Assembly: GCA_902488455.1 (NCBI GenBank)
Contig: CABTWG010000003.1
Coordinates: forward strand, 1-57,110
Length of the DNA stretch: 57,110 nucleotides
Source of the DNA: an uncultured Peptoniphilus sp.
Lineage (GTDB): Bacteria; Bacillota; Clostridia; Tissierellales; Peptoniphilaceae
Direction of reading: 5' to 3'
Below, piece after piece: positions 35,389-45,044 of the stretch (position 1 is the first letter of the stretch; each line of letters opens with the position of its first letter). A program made the position numbers and the translations under genes. The notes beneath the pieces were generated by a model, which was not told where the DNA came from, made no database searches, and saw nothing but the letters and a program-made list of their open reading frames with translations.

Positions 35389-36771
35389 CTATATATCTGC
35401 TGTATTCACAGTTCTTGGGAATGGAATTACGTCACGGATATTTTTCATTCCAGTAATGTACATTACAAGTCTTTCAAATCCTATGCCATATCCAGAAGTT
35501 ATCACCGTTCCAAATCTTCTTAAATCTAAATACCATTCATAAGCACGGGTATCAAGTCCTAGTTCCTTCATTCTACTTTCTAACACATCTACTCTGTGTT
35601 CCCTTTGAGAACCGCCTACAAGTTCTCCAATTCCAGGAACGAGTAAGTCAGAAGCTCTTACTGTCTTGCCATCATCATTTTGAGTCATGTAGAATGCTTT
35701 TATTTCTTTTGGATAATCGGTTACAAAAACAGGTTTATTAAATACTTCTTCAGTTAAATATCTTTCGTGTTCAGTTTGTAAATCTATTCCCCATTCAACT
35801 GGATACTTAAATTCTTTCTTTGAATTCTTAAGTATTTCCACTGATTCAGTATAAGTAACCTTTCCAAAATCTTTTTCTACTATTGAGTTAAGTCTTTCCA
35901 AAAGTCCATTATCTATAAATTGATTGAAAAATTCCATTTCATCCGGTGCATTTTCAAGTACATAACTTATAACGTATTTTATGCATTCTTCAACATTTTC
36001 TAGCATTCCATCGAGTTTACAAAAACTTAGTTCAGGTTCAATCATCCAGAATTCTGCAGCATGTCTTGCTGTATTTGAGTTTTCCGCTCTAAATGTAGGT
36101 CCAAAAGTATAGCAATCTTTAAACGCATGGGCAAATGCTTCTACTTCTAGTTGTCCACTTACTGTTAAATGAGTTTCTCTTCCAAAGAAATCCTCGTTAT
36201 AGTCAACATTTCCATCAACCATAGGTACATTTTGTAAATCAAGTGTAGTTACTTGGAACATTTCACCTGCACCTTCAGCATCTGAAGCAGTTATTATTGG
36301 ACTATGCACGTATACAAATCCATTTTCTTGGAAAAATTTATGAATCGCGTAGGCAATTAAACTTCTAACTTTGAACACAGCTTTAAAAGTATTTGTTCTA
36401 GGTCTTAAATGTGTCTTAGTTCTTAAGTATTCCATTGTGTGTCTCTTCTTTTGAAGTGGATAGTCTCTGTCACTAAGTCCAATTAATTTTATTTCTTTTG
36501 CGTGAAGTTCTACAGACTGTTTAGCTCCTGGTGACTCAACAACAGTACCTGTAACTTCTATCGAGCTGGAAATTGTGTACTTGCTCACTTCTTCAAAATT
36601 TTCTAAATCTGATTCAACTACAATTTGAAGTGATTTAAAAGAACTTCCATCATTTAGTTCTATAAACCCAAAATTTTTAGAAACTCTGGATGTTTTAATC
36701 CATCCAGCTACAGTGATTTCTTTATCTATTAAACTTTTATCGTTTAGTACTTTTTGAATGTCTATAACCAT
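35389..36771 (-). CDS. asnS: Asparaginyl-tRNA synthetase
   Basis: A class IIb synthetase. The 460-residue protein has an N-terminal OB-fold (about 15-105, ITVAGWIKTSRVSKNFGFIEL), motif 2 TFRAENSNTARHAAEFWMIEPEL and motif 3 GYGIGFERLVMYI. The AsnRS-type ENSNTARHAAEF separates it from AspRS. It lies 48 bases after rarA, in an AT-rich gap with a possible weak promoter and no T-box motif. Confidence 0.95.
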   Translation of the reverse strand: MVIDIQKVLNDKSLIDKEITVAGWIKTSRVSKNFGFIELNDGSSFKSLQIVVESDLENFEEVSKYTISSSIEVTGTVVESPGAKQSVELHAKEIKLIGLSDRDYPLQKKRHTMEYLRTKTHLRPRTNTFKAVFKVRSLIAYAIHKFFQENGFVYVHSPIITASDAEGAGEMFQVTTLDLQNVPMVDGNVDYNEDFFGRETHLTVSGQLEVEAFAHAFKDCYTFGPTFRAENSNTARHAAEFWMIEPELSFCKLDGMLENVEECIKYVISYVLENAPDEMEFFNQFIDNGLLERLNSIVEKDFGKVTYTESVEILKNSKKEFKYPVEWGIDLQTEHERYLTEEVFNKPVFVTDYPKEIKAFYMTQNDDGKTVRASDLLVPGIGELVGGSQREHRVDVLESRMKELGLDTRAYEWYLDLRRFGTVITSGYGIGFERLVMYITGMKNIRDVIPFPRTVNTADI

Positions 36772-36819
36772 AATTCCTCCTAATCTATTTTATAATATTT
36801 TATATAAATTTTGATAAAA

Positions 36820-38124
36820 TTACAAATTTTCATCTATTCTCTTTAAAAATGCGATTATATTTTTTTCTTGTCCTGAAGATTTAGGTCTGTAATATTTTTT
36901 ATCTCTAAATTCTATCGGTAGATAATCCTGCTTTACATATCCTCCGTAGCTGTGAGGATATTTATATACTTCTTCATTATCTACTGAAGGATTATGTTTA
37001 TCTCTAAGATACATTGGGATAGTATATGATTTAGCTTCTCTTGCATCATGAAGAGCTTCATCAATTGCAATATATGATGCATTTGATTTGGGACTGGTTG
37101 CAAGATATATTGCACATTGAGATAAGATAATTCTTCCCTCTGGAAGCCCTACTATATTTACTGCATCAAAACAAGAAACAGCTACTTGAATAGCCATTGG
37201 ATTTGCACATCCTATATCTTCTGAAGCAAAGATTATCATTCTTCTTGCGATGAATTTTGGATCTTCTCCAGCGTTTATCATCTGAGCAAGATAAAATACA
37301 GCAGCATCTGGGTCCGTTCCTCTCATTGATTTTATAAATGCACTGATATTATCATAGTGCGAATTTCCATTTTTATCATAGAGAACTTTTTTCTTCATAA
37401 CGGAGTTTTCGACATCCGATTTGTTAATTATTATTTCTCCATTTGTGCTATTTGTAGATAATGCTGCAATTTCTAAATTATTAAGTAGAGATCTTGCGTC
37501 ATTTCCAGCAAGAAGAATAAGTGTCTTCTTAGCATCTTCAGATAATTTTACATTTAAATTTTTAAGACCTTTCTCCTCTGTCAATGCTCTGTCAATTAAT
37601 TTAAGCAAATCTTCATCATTCAATGGTTCAAGATTTATAATTTGGCATCTGGATAGAAGAGCTGAATTTACTTCAAAGTAAGGATTTTCAGTAGTTGCTC
37701 CTATAAGTGTAACCAGTCCTTTTTCTACAAATGGAAGAAGTGCATCTTGCTGAGACTTATTAAATCTATGAATCTCGTCAATGAATAGAATCGTCTTTAC
37801 ACTATGAAACTTTAAATCATCTTCTGCAACTTTTAAAATTTCTCTTAGTTCTTTAACTCCTGATGTAACAGCAGAAATCCTTACAAATTTATAACCTGAT
37901 AGACCTGCAAATATCTCTGCCAGTGTTGTCTTACCAACTCCTGGAGGTCCATAGAATATCATAGAAAAAACTCTGTTTGATTTTAAAACTCTGTTTAGAT
38001 ACTTGCCCTCACCTACGATATGGCTTTGACCTACAAATTCATTTAAATTTTTAGGACGCATTCTCTCTGCCAGTGGAGCATTAGATTTATTTCTATTCTC
38101 TGCTGCAAGATCAAATAGATCCAT
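36820..38124 (-). CDS. rarA: Replication-associated recombination protein A (RarA/MgsA AAA+ ATPase)
   Basis: An AAA+ ATPase acting at stalled replication forks. The 434-residue protein has LAERMRPKNLNEFVGQSHIVG, Walker A GPPGVGKTT, Walker B ILFIDEIHRFNKSQQDALLP, sensor 1 GATTENP and the MgsA C-terminal region (GTDPDAAVFYLAQMINAGEDPKFIARR). It overlaps nrdR by 14 bases. Confidence 0.94.
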   Translation of the reverse strand: MDLFDLAAENRNKSNAPLAERMRPKNLNEFVGQSHIVGEGKYLNRVLKSNRVFSMIFYGPPGVGKTTLAEIFAGLSGYKFVRISAVTSGVKELREILKVAEDDLKFHSVKTILFIDEIHRFNKSQQDALLPFVEKGLVTLIGATTENPYFEVNSALLSRCQIINLEPLNDEDLLKLIDRALTEEKGLKNLNVKLSEDAKKTLILLAGNDARSLLNNLEIAALSTNSTNGEIIINKSDVENSVMKKKVLYDKNGNSHYDNISAFIKSMRGTDPDAAVFYLAQMINAGEDPKFIARRMIIFASEDIGCANPMAIQVAVSCFDAVNIVGLPEGRIILSQCAIYLATSPKSNASYIAIDEALHDAREAKSYTIPMYLRDKHNPSVDNEEVYKYPHSYGGYVKQDYLPIEFRDKKYYRPKSSGQEKNIIAFLKRIDENL

Positions 38125-38581
38125 GGTCTTCCCTCTTTTGAATCTTTTCCAACTCTTTATAGAAAGAATCTAAATCAGTGAAATTTCTATATACTGATGC
38201 AAATCTTACATAGGCAACTTTATCAAGATCCTTTAGATGTTCCATAACTATTTCACCTATCTCATCAGAAGAAATTTCTCTCTTCATTGTGTTTCTAAGA
38301 CTTTTTTCAACATTATCAACGATCTCATCAATCTTTTCTATGTTAACAGGTCTTTTTTCACATGATTTTATAATACCTATTCGTATTTTTTCTGGATCGA
38401 AGGTTTGCCTATTTCCATCTCTTTTTACTACTATAAGTGGAGTTTCTTCAATTGTTTCGTATGTTGTCCATCTTTTTTTACAACTTGGACATTCTCTTCT
38501 TCGTCTTATAATTGAACCTTCATCAGTCTGTCTTGAATCTACAACTTTTGAATCAAGACTTCCACAGAATGGACATTTCAT
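38111..38581 (-). CDS. nrdR: Transcriptional repressor NrdR
   Basis: An ATP/dATP-sensing repressor of ribonucleotide reductase genes. The 156-residue protein has the zinc ribbon CPFCG...CPSCKKRW and an ATP-cone domain (about 46-136, PLIVVKRDGNRQTFDPEKI). A ribosome-binding site GGGTG lies before its ATG. It lies between ftsZ and rarA. No NrdR-box pair was noticed in its own upstream region. Confidence 0.95.
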   Translation of the reverse strand: MKCPFCGSLDSKVVDSRQTDEGSIIRRRRECPSCKKRWTTYETIEETPLIVVKRDGNRQTFDPEKIRIGIIKSCEKRPVNIEKIDEIVDNVEKSLRNTMKREISSDEIGEIVMEHLKDLDKVAYVRFASVYRNFTDLDSFYKELEKIQKREDHGSI

Positions 38582-38641
38582 ATTATCACCCTTTTTAAAA
38601 ATATAATCTAAATTATATTTAATTATTAAAATATTTATTAA

Positions 38642-38673
38642 AAATAAAAAAACAGGGTATCCTTAGATACCCA
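38642..38673 (-). terminator. Intrinsic terminator after ftsZ
   Basis: On the minus strand GGGTATC and GATACCC pair around a TAAG loop, followed by TGTTTTTTTATTTTT. It separates the dcw/ftsZ unit from nrdR. Confidence 0.88.
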
Positions 38674-38688
38674 TTAAAATCTATTAAT

Positions 38689-39765
38689 TTAATCTTCAAA
38701 TCTTCTCTTTAGAAATTCTGGAATATCTAGGTCACTTGTGCTTTCTTTCTTAGCCTTTGGTGCTCTAGTTTCTTTAATAGAATCTGTTCTTAATGAAGTT
38801 CTTCCATTATCTTCATCTTCAAACTCAGTTGCAATAACTGTAATCTTAACACTGTCTTTTAGTGTATCATCGATACCAGCTCCAAATATGATATTAGCAT
38901 CTTCTGAAACATAGTCACGGATAAGATCAGCAGCTTCATTAACTTCAAATATTCCAAGGTCATTTCCTGCAGTAATATTAATAAGTACTGATTTTGCACC
39001 TTCTATAGAAGTTTCTAGTAGAGGAGAGTTTATTGCTAGTTTTGCAGCTTCTGTTGCTCTGTCATCACCAGATGCAATACCTATACCCATATGAGCGATT
39101 CCTTTATCTTCCATAATGGTTTTAACGTCTGCAAAGTCTAGATTAATAAGGTTTGGTACAGAAATAAGATCAGATATACCTTGAACACCTTGTTTTAAAA
39201 TTTCATCAGCCATTTCAAAAGCTTTTGCAAAAGAAGTCTTCTTGTCAGAAATATCAAGAAGTCTATCATTTGGAATAATTACTAGTGTGTCAACTTTATC
39301 TTTTAAAGCTTGAATACCTCTTTCAGCAGATTTAGATCTTTTGATACCTTCAAAAGTAAATGGTTTTGTAACTACACCTACTGTTAAAAGTCCAAGTTCT
39401 TGTGCTACTTCTGCAACTACCGGAGCTGCGCCAGTACCAGTACCACCGCCCATACCAGCTGTGATAAATACCATATCAGCGCCTTCAAGAGCTTCTCTTA
39501 TTTCATCTCTAGATTCTTCAGCAGATTTTTCTCCTACATCAGGGTTTGCTCCTGCTCCTAATCCTTTAGTTATTTTTTCTCCGATTTGTACTTTATTGTC
39601 CGCAAGAGTATTTTTAAGAGCTTGTTTATCAGTGTTTAAAGCATAGAAATCTACACCTTTAACTCCTGCAGTAATCATTCTGTTAACGGCATTATTTCCG
39701 CCACCGCCAACTCCAAATATTTTTATTTTAGCGAATTCATCGTGATCCAACTCAAAATCTAACAT
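38689..39765 (-). CDS. ftsZ: Cell division protein FtsZ
   Basis: The tubulin-like GTPase that forms the division ring. The 358-residue protein has GVGGGGNNAVNRM, the tubulin signature GGGTGTG (106-112), the T7-loop region NLDFADVKTIM and a C-terminal conserved peptide DLDIPEFLKRRFED that would contact a membrane tether. No ftsA lies beside it, so another anchor such as SepF must be encoded elsewhere. It has its own promoter and GAGGAGG site. Confidence 0.98.
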   Translation of the reverse strand: MLDFELDHDEFAKIKIFGVGGGGNNAVNRMITAGVKGVDFYALNTDKQALKNTLADNKVQIGEKITKGLGAGANPDVGEKSAEESRDEIREALEGADMVFITAGMGGGTGTGAAPVVAEVAQELGLLTVGVVTKPFTFEGIKRSKSAERGIQALKDKVDTLVIIPNDRLLDISDKKTSFAKAFEMADEILKQGVQGISDLISVPNLINLDFADVKTIMEDKGIAHMGIGIASGDDRATEAAKLAINSPLLETSIEGAKSVLINITAGNDLGIFEVNEAADLIRDYVSEDANIIFGAGIDDTLKDSVKITVIATEFEDEDNGRTSLRTDSIKETRAPKAKKESTSDLDIPEFLKRRFED

Positions 39766-39793
39766 AACTTCCTCCTCATCTTTATATATTTAT

Positions 39794-39822
39794 ATTTTAT
39801 TAGTAAAATACTAAATAGTCAA
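39794..39822 (-). promoter_or_regulatory. ftsZ promoter with repeats in the spacer
   Basis: On the minus strand TTGACT (39822-39817), a 17-base spacer and TAAAAT (39799-39794). The spacer contains an inverted repeat TTAGTA-AAA-TACTAA (39800-39814), and the 10-mer AATACTAAAT occurs twice, 14 bases apart (39807-39816 and 39821-39830). These could bind a regulator. Confidence 0.65.
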
Positions 39823-39856
39823 TACTAAATGACTGTTTTTCAACACTTATCTATTA

Positions 39857-40600
39857 TTATATACCATTTAATGTAACTATTGGATTTTCATTTGAAAAAA
39901 GATCTATAGATACTACATCTTTTCCAGTATTTTTTATGTCTTCTCTGATTTTTTCAAGCATTTCTAATTTGTAATCAAAGTTATCAACTGATCCAAATTT
40001 TACTAGGATTCCATCCTTTAATGTAAATTCGCAGCTATCTTTATAAAATTTGATTGAGGAAATATCAAAAATGATATTTGACTCTAAAAGTTTCGAAGAA
40101 AGCTCTTTTAATTTTTCATCATTTCTAAAAAGATAAGCTCCTACTTCGTATTTATTTGTGTCTATCCCTTCTACAGTAATAAGTTCATCCTTTGTGCTGC
40201 TTTTTTCCCCTAGTATCTTCAAATTCCTATCAGCTATGTAGTCGGTTCCACCTTTTATAAGTAAAAAGTCTTGTCTTTCATCTATAGCTACTTTCAGTGT
40301 GTTTCCAAATTTATAAGAAAGTTTAACATCTTTAATGTATGGTATTTTTAAAAGGGATTTTTTTCTCTTTCCTTTATTTAAAAATAGATAGTTTTTCCCT
40401 ATTGATTCGTTTAAAACTTTTTCGATTTCAGATTTTTTTACGATATTGTTGCCGCTTATATCTAAATTATCAATCCTAAAGATACCTGAAAAATGTATCA
40501 GAGAAAAGAATAAAATTATGAGAATCGAGATAAAAATAATTCTTCTCTTTCTCATTTGTTTTTTTCTTCTTATTCTCTGCGATACCCGTCTATTTTTCAT
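39857..40600 (-). CDS. divIB: Cell division protein FtsQ/DivIB
   Basis: A bitopic divisome protein. The 247-residue protein has a very basic cytoplasmic N-terminus (about 1-22), one membrane helix (about 23-42), and a POTRA domain (about 43-115, FRIDNLDISGNNIVKKSEIEKVL) followed by the beta domain. It overlaps murG by 11 bases and closes the dcw run before the ftsZ promoter. Confidence 0.88.
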   Translation of the reverse strand: MKNRRVSQRIRRKKQMRKRRIIFISILIILFFSLIHFSGIFRIDNLDISGNNIVKKSEIEKVLNESIGKNYLFLNKGKRKKSLLKIPYIKDVKLSYKFGNTLKVAIDERQDFLLIKGGTDYIADRNLKILGEKSSTKDELITVEGIDTNKYEVGAYLFRNDEKLKELSSKLLESNIIFDISSIKFYKDSCEFTLKDGILVKFGSVDNFDYKLEMLEKIREDIKNTGKDVVSIDLFSNENPIVTLNGI

Positions 40601-41690
40601 GCACTAATTTGAGAATTTCATCGACTATTTTTTCAACAGCATCTATAGATGCCATCTTCTTAGATGAATTTTCCATTTCCTTAAGTTTCTTTTCATCATT
40701 AAGCAAAGATTCTATAGTATCTAAAAGAATTTCTCCGCTTAGATCACTTTCTTTTATAACTACAGAAGCTCCCTTATCTTCATAGGATTTAGCATTGAAA
40801 TACTGATGATTTCCAGCTGTATATGATTTAGGTATAAGGATGCTAGCTATTCCTACTGCAGATATTTCTGCAAGTGTCATAGCTGATGATGATGCAACGA
40901 CTAAATCTGAAATTTTTAAAAGATCTGGAATTTTATGAGAATAATCAAGAATTTTTATGTTTTCCGGAAGTTCTATTCCCTTAATCTCTTCCATGAATTT
41001 TTCATAATGAACTTTACCTGTTATATGGATAAACCTAAAAGGCAGCTCAGTTCTGCTTTTTATGATTTCTATTATGGCATCATTGGTTGATTCTTGTCCA
41101 CCTGATCCACCAAAAGAAAGCACAATTGGCATGTCAGCTTTTACTCCAAGTCTTTTAAAAGCTTCATCTCTATCTATTTTTTCAAAATCTGATCGAATTG
41201 GGTTACCTGTAAATACAATATTGTCATTAGTAAAATATTCCTTAGCTTCATCAAAATTTATCGCAACAAGTTGTGCTTTTTTACTAAGTATCTTATTTGT
41301 TACTCCTGGGTATGCGTTTTGCTCAGAAATCACAGTAGGGATATTTTTTCTCTGTGCTTTCATAACTATTGGAGCACTTACAAACCCTCCTGTACCTATA
41401 ACAACATCTGGTTTGAAGTCTTTTATTATCTTGTCGCATTGTCTAAGACCTTTATATAAAGACATAGCAGTTTTAAATGTCTTCATATTTAGTTTTTTTC
41501 TAGGTAGTCCTTTTGCAGTGATAGTTTTAAATGGAACTCCATGTTCTGGAACTATTTCTGCTTCAAGTCCTTTTTCTGTGCCTATATATAAAATTTCAGC
41601 ATTTTCATCTCTTTTTTTTATTTCATCAACTATGGCAAGGGCTGGATAAATATGGCCTCCAGTTCCTCCACCTGATATTATAATTTTCAT
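40590..41690 (-). CDS. murG: UDP-N-acetylglucosamine-N-acetylmuramyl-(pentapeptide) pyrophosphoryl-undecaprenol GlcNAc transferase (MurG)
   Basis: It makes lipid II from lipid I at the inner membrane face. The 366-residue GT28 protein has the N-terminal GGGTGGHIYPALAI loop, GTGGFVSAPIVM, the second loop FGGSGGQESTNDAI and the C-domain SSSAMTLAEISAVGIASILIP. It starts one base after ftsW ends. The murC gene that often follows murG is missing. Confidence 0.96.
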   Translation of the reverse strand: MKIIISGGGTGGHIYPALAIVDEIKKRDENAEILYIGTEKGLEAEIVPEHGVPFKTITAKGLPRKKLNMKTFKTAMSLYKGLRQCDKIIKDFKPDVVIGTGGFVSAPIVMKAQRKNIPTVISEQNAYPGVTNKILSKKAQLVAINFDEAKEYFTNDNIVFTGNPIRSDFEKIDRDEAFKRLGVKADMPIVLSFGGSGGQESTNDAIIEIIKSRTELPFRFIHITGKVHYEKFMEEIKGIELPENIKILDYSHKIPDLLKISDLVVASSSAMTLAEISAVGIASILIPKSYTAGNHQYFNAKSYEDKGASVVIKESDLSGEILLDTIESLLNDEKKLKEMENSSKKMASIDAVEKIVDEILKLVHEK

Positions 41691-41691
41691 T

Positions 41692-42777
41692 TTAACCTCG
41701 TTTTGAAATTCCTAGTAATATACCTACAGATCCTAGCGCAACAATAATTGATGTACCTCCATATGATACAAAAGGAAGTGTAATCCCTGTAGCTGGCATA
41801 AATTTGCAGGCAACAGCTATATTAAATAGAGCTTGAACACCTATGTAGGAAGTTATTCCCAAGGCAACAAGTTTATCAAAATAGTTTTCAGCCCTATATG
41901 ATATAGTATACCCCCTATATATAAATACTACAAACAAAATAATAACAAGAGCGACTCCAAACAGACCTATTTCTTCTGCTATGACTGCAATAATAAAGTC
42001 TGAGTGAGCTGCAAATATATTGTATTTAAATCTTGAATGAAATAATCCCACACCAAAAAGTCCGCCTACTGCCATTGCGTAGAGAGATTGGAATTGGTGA
42101 TATGTTTCCTTATTCATTTCATCTGAGAAGAATCCTTTGAACCTATCCATTCTATATCCATACTTGGTTACAAACAAAATAGCTACAACAATAGCAATTG
42201 CAAATACCACTACAAATTGATGATTTTTCATACCTGATGCAAATAACATTATAAATAGTGTAGCTCCAATTACTGCAGCAGTTGAGAAGTCCTTAAATAG
42301 TATTGGTCCGGCAGAAATACCCATTATTGCAAGGGCATAAATAAAGGTTTTAGAATCTTCAATTTTATTTCTTACCATAGAAAGAAAACTCGCAAAAAAT
42401 ATAATAGAACTTACCTTAATGAACTCCGAAGGTTGGAAACCTTTATTAATTCCAGGGATTACTATGGATCTTACTTGACCATGTTCAGTCCTTCCAAGGC
42501 TAGTAAATAGTAATGCCACAGCAATTAATGACAAGAAAAATCCTATTACTCCCCAAAACTGAAGTTGTCTTCTCGTTAAATTCATGCCTATGAACATGAC
42601 GACTATTCCAATTAAGAGTAGCGGAATATGAGCTTTTATTTGATAATATTCATCTCCATGGTTTTTAACTCCGTTTGGAATCCCAGCAGAAGTTATAAAT
42701 ACCACTCCGAATAGAACTAATATTATTGTTACAATTAATAAAGTTCTATCTACATTTTTGAAAAGTCTATCTTTCAA
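41692..42777 (-). CDS. ftsW: SEDS-family peptidoglycan polymerase FtsW/SpoVE
   Basis: A glycosyltransferase partner of class B PBPs. The 361-residue protein has about ten hydrophobic helices and SEDS motifs GFQPSEFIKVSSIIF, AEEIGLFGVALVI, MPATGITLPFVSYGGTS. The position between murD and murG is that of ftsW/spoVE. The two cannot be separated by sequence here. Confidence 0.93.
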   Translation of the reverse strand: MKDRLFKNVDRTLLIVTIILVLFGVVFITSAGIPNGVKNHGDEYYQIKAHIPLLLIGIVVMFIGMNLTRRQLQFWGVIGFFLSLIAVALLFTSLGRTEHGQVRSIVIPGINKGFQPSEFIKVSSIIFFASFLSMVRNKIEDSKTFIYALAIMGISAGPILFKDFSTAAVIGATLFIMLFASGMKNHQFVVVFAIAIVVAILFVTKYGYRMDRFKGFFSDEMNKETYHQFQSLYAMAVGGLFGVGLFHSRFKYNIFAAHSDFIIAVIAEEIGLFGVALVIILFVVFIYRGYTISYRAENYFDKLVALGITSYIGVQALFNIAVACKFMPATGITLPFVSYGGTSIIVALGSVGILLGISKRG

Positions 42778-42779
42778 AA

Positions 42780-44075
42780 TTATCTCTCCAATCCAAGTAC
42801 TATTTCCTTAAAATGTCTTCCTCTTTCTTCGTAATTAGGATACATATCCCATGATGCGCAAGCTGGCGAAAGAAGAACGGTTGCTAAGTTTTCTTTAGCT
42901 TTTTTAGTCGCTACATTAACAGCTTCTTCCATATCTTTAACTCTAATATATGAAATTCCTATTTCTGTCGCTTCTTTTATAATAAGATCTGCTGTTGCTC
43001 CCATTACGACTAACGATACGATTCTATTTTTATTTTTTTCTAATAGGTTTTTAAAGTCAGATCCCTTATCGTATCCACCCATTATTAAAATGGATTTATC
43101 AAATGCTTTTAGAGCTACATCAGTGCTATCAGGATTGGTTCCCTTGGAGTCATTGTAGTAGCTTATGCCATCTATTGTTTTTATAAATTCAATCCTATGC
43201 TCTACGCCTTTGAAGTTTTTAATAGTTTCTACAATAGTTTTTATATTTACACCTAGAAAATACGCTGAAAGTATAGCTGCCATAGCATTTTCAATATTAT
43301 GTCTTCCCTTAATAAATATATCTTGGGCTTTCATAATATTTTCTAATTTTCCGCCAAAGTTTCTATAAACTATTTCTCCATCTCGAACGAATAATCCTGG
43401 CCTCTTATGATCATCATATGAATAATAATAAGTATTTTTTATACTTGAATTTATTGTCTTTACATAGTCACAAGATGCTCCTAGAATCAAATAATCATTT
43501 TCGCCAAGATTTTTATAGATATTTTCTTTTGCTGTTCTATAATTTTCAACAGTCTTGTGCCAATCCAAATGATCACTAGTTATATTTGTTATTACTGCCA
43601 CATGAGGTCTAAACTTATCTATATATGCAAGTTGAAAGGAGCTAGCTTCACAAACTATATACTCTGGGTCTAAATCTATTACATCCATTACTCCTACTCC
43701 TATATTTCCAACTGCATAGGAAGATCCAGCCTTATTTAAAATTTCATTAACAAGAGTAGTTATCGTAGTCTTTCCATTTGTGCCTGTAATCGCAACTATA
43801 TCCTTAGTTTTATAAAAATATGATGCGAATTCTATGTCAGAAATTATTTTTATGTTTTTTTCTTCTAATGTTTTTATTATTTTAGACTCAGGTTTTATCC
43901 CCGGACTTTTAACTGCAAAATCTATTCCAGTAAAATCACCGCTAAATATATCTTCTTTTTCAAATCCATCATAATTTTCTCTTTCATCCAATATATAAGC
44001 TTTTATATTATGATTTTTTGCATATTTATAGATAGATTTACCTGTAGTTCCAGTTCCTAATATTAATATTTTCAT
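42780..44075 (-). CDS. murD: UDP-N-acetylmuramoylalanine-D-glutamate ligase
   Basis: It adds D-glutamate to UDP-MurNAc-L-Ala. The 431-residue Mur ligase has an N-terminal UDP-binding domain (ILGTGTTGKSIYKYA), the ATP loop AITGTNGKTT and the C-domain NDSKGTNPDSTDVALKAF and LLSPACASWDMYPNYEERG. The last motif is MurD-like. It follows mraY by nine bases. Confidence 0.94.
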   Translation of the reverse strand: MKILILGTGTTGKSIYKYAKNHNIKAYILDERENYDGFEKEDIFSGDFTGIDFAVKSPGIKPESKIIKTLEEKNIKIISDIEFASYFYKTKDIVAITGTNGKTTITTLVNEILNKAGSSYAVGNIGVGVMDVIDLDPEYIVCEASSFQLAYIDKFRPHVAVITNITSDHLDWHKTVENYRTAKENIYKNLGENDYLILGASCDYVKTINSSIKNTYYYSYDDHKRPGLFVRDGEIVYRNFGGKLENIMKAQDIFIKGRHNIENAMAAILSAYFLGVNIKTIVETIKNFKGVEHRIEFIKTIDGISYYNDSKGTNPDSTDVALKAFDKSILIMGGYDKGSDFKNLLEKNKNRIVSLVVMGATADLIIKEATEIGISYIRVKDMEEAVNVATKKAKENLATVLLSPACASWDMYPNYEERGRHFKEIVLGLER

Positions 44076-44084
44076 TTTTTACCA

Positions 44085-45035
44085 TTAAATAATTAGTAAG
44101 TATCCGATTATGCAAAGTATTAACTGTGCAAGATAAAATACCTTTACTACTTTAGTTTCCTTCCATCCCTTTTGTTCAAAATGATGGTGAAGTGGTGACA
44201 TCAAAAATATTCTCTTTCCTCGTATTTTATAACTCAACACTTGTAAAATTACTGAGAGTGTCTCGATAAAATATACTCCACAAGCTATTGGAAGTAGAAG
44301 AGGAATATTTAAAAGTACCGCAATTGAGCTTACCGCTCCACCTAGTGCCAATGAGCCCGTGTCTCCCATAAAAACCTTTGCTGGAAATTTATTGAATTTC
44401 AAAAATCCCACCAAAGCTCCTGCTAGTATAAATGAAGCTATAGCTATTGAATATCTTTCAAACTTAATTGCAACTGCTGCAAAAAATAGTAAGACTATGG
44501 TTGTTACTCCTGAGCTCAGTCCATCTAATCCATCTGTTAAGTTTACAGAGTTTACTACTCCAACTATTACAAAGATTATAAATGGTATATAAAAATAATT
44601 AAAGCTCACCATTTTCTTTATAAAAGGAACATAAACTTCTGTTGAAAGTTCTTTTGAATTGTATTGAAAATATAAAACTACTAAACAGAATAATATTTGA
44701 AGTAGTAACTTTTGTATAGCTGTAAGCCCTAGATTTCTCTTCTTTACTACCTTTATATAGTCATCTATAAATCCTACCGATCCAAATGCCAATGTTGCAA
44801 ATAAAACGATTAAAAAATCCACAGAAAAGTTAGTCATAACTATATTTACTATTAAAAACGAAGATAGAAAGATAAGCCCACCTATTGTTGGCGTTCCTGC
44901 TTTTGTTAAATGACTCTCCGGTCCATCTTCTCTTATGCTTTGTCCTGCATTCATACTTTTAAGAAACGGTATTATTATAGGTCCCAATATAAGTGAGATC
45001 ACAGCCCCTAGTACAAATGATATTAAATACTTCAT
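44085..45035 (-). CDS. mraY: Phospho-N-acetylmuramoyl-pentapeptide transferase
   Basis: It forms lipid I on undecaprenyl phosphate. The 316-residue multi-helix protein has SHLTKAGTPTIGGL, FIDDYIKVVKKRNLGL, NSVNLTDGLDGLSSG, FMGDTGSLALGG and the SPLHHHFEQKGW histidine motif. It lies directly after the PBP gene. The usual murE and murF between them are absent. Confidence 0.96.
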   Translation of the reverse strand: MKYLISFVLGAVISLILGPIIIPFLKSMNAGQSIREDGPESHLTKAGTPTIGGLIFLSSFLIVNIVMTNFSVDFLIVLFATLAFGSVGFIDDYIKVVKKRNLGLTAIQKLLLQILFCLVVLYFQYNSKELSTEVYVPFIKKMVSFNYFYIPFIIFVIVGVVNSVNLTDGLDGLSSGVTTIVLLFFAAVAIKFERYSIAIASFILAGALVGFLKFNKFPAKVFMGDTGSLALGGAVSSIAVLLNIPLLLPIACGVYFIETLSVILQVLSYKIRGKRIFLMSPLHHHFEQKGWKETKVVKVFYLAQLILCIIGYLLII

Positions 45036-45044
45036 TGCTTGCTC

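Noticed and set aside
36772..36819. T-box riboswitch before asnS or leuS
   Set aside because: Gaps are 48 and 7 bases with no AGGGTGG-type antiterminator motif.
41062..41649. 195-codon plus-strand open frame opposite murG
   Set aside because: Antisense shadow of a well-conserved MurG; no ribosome-binding site or recognisable domain.
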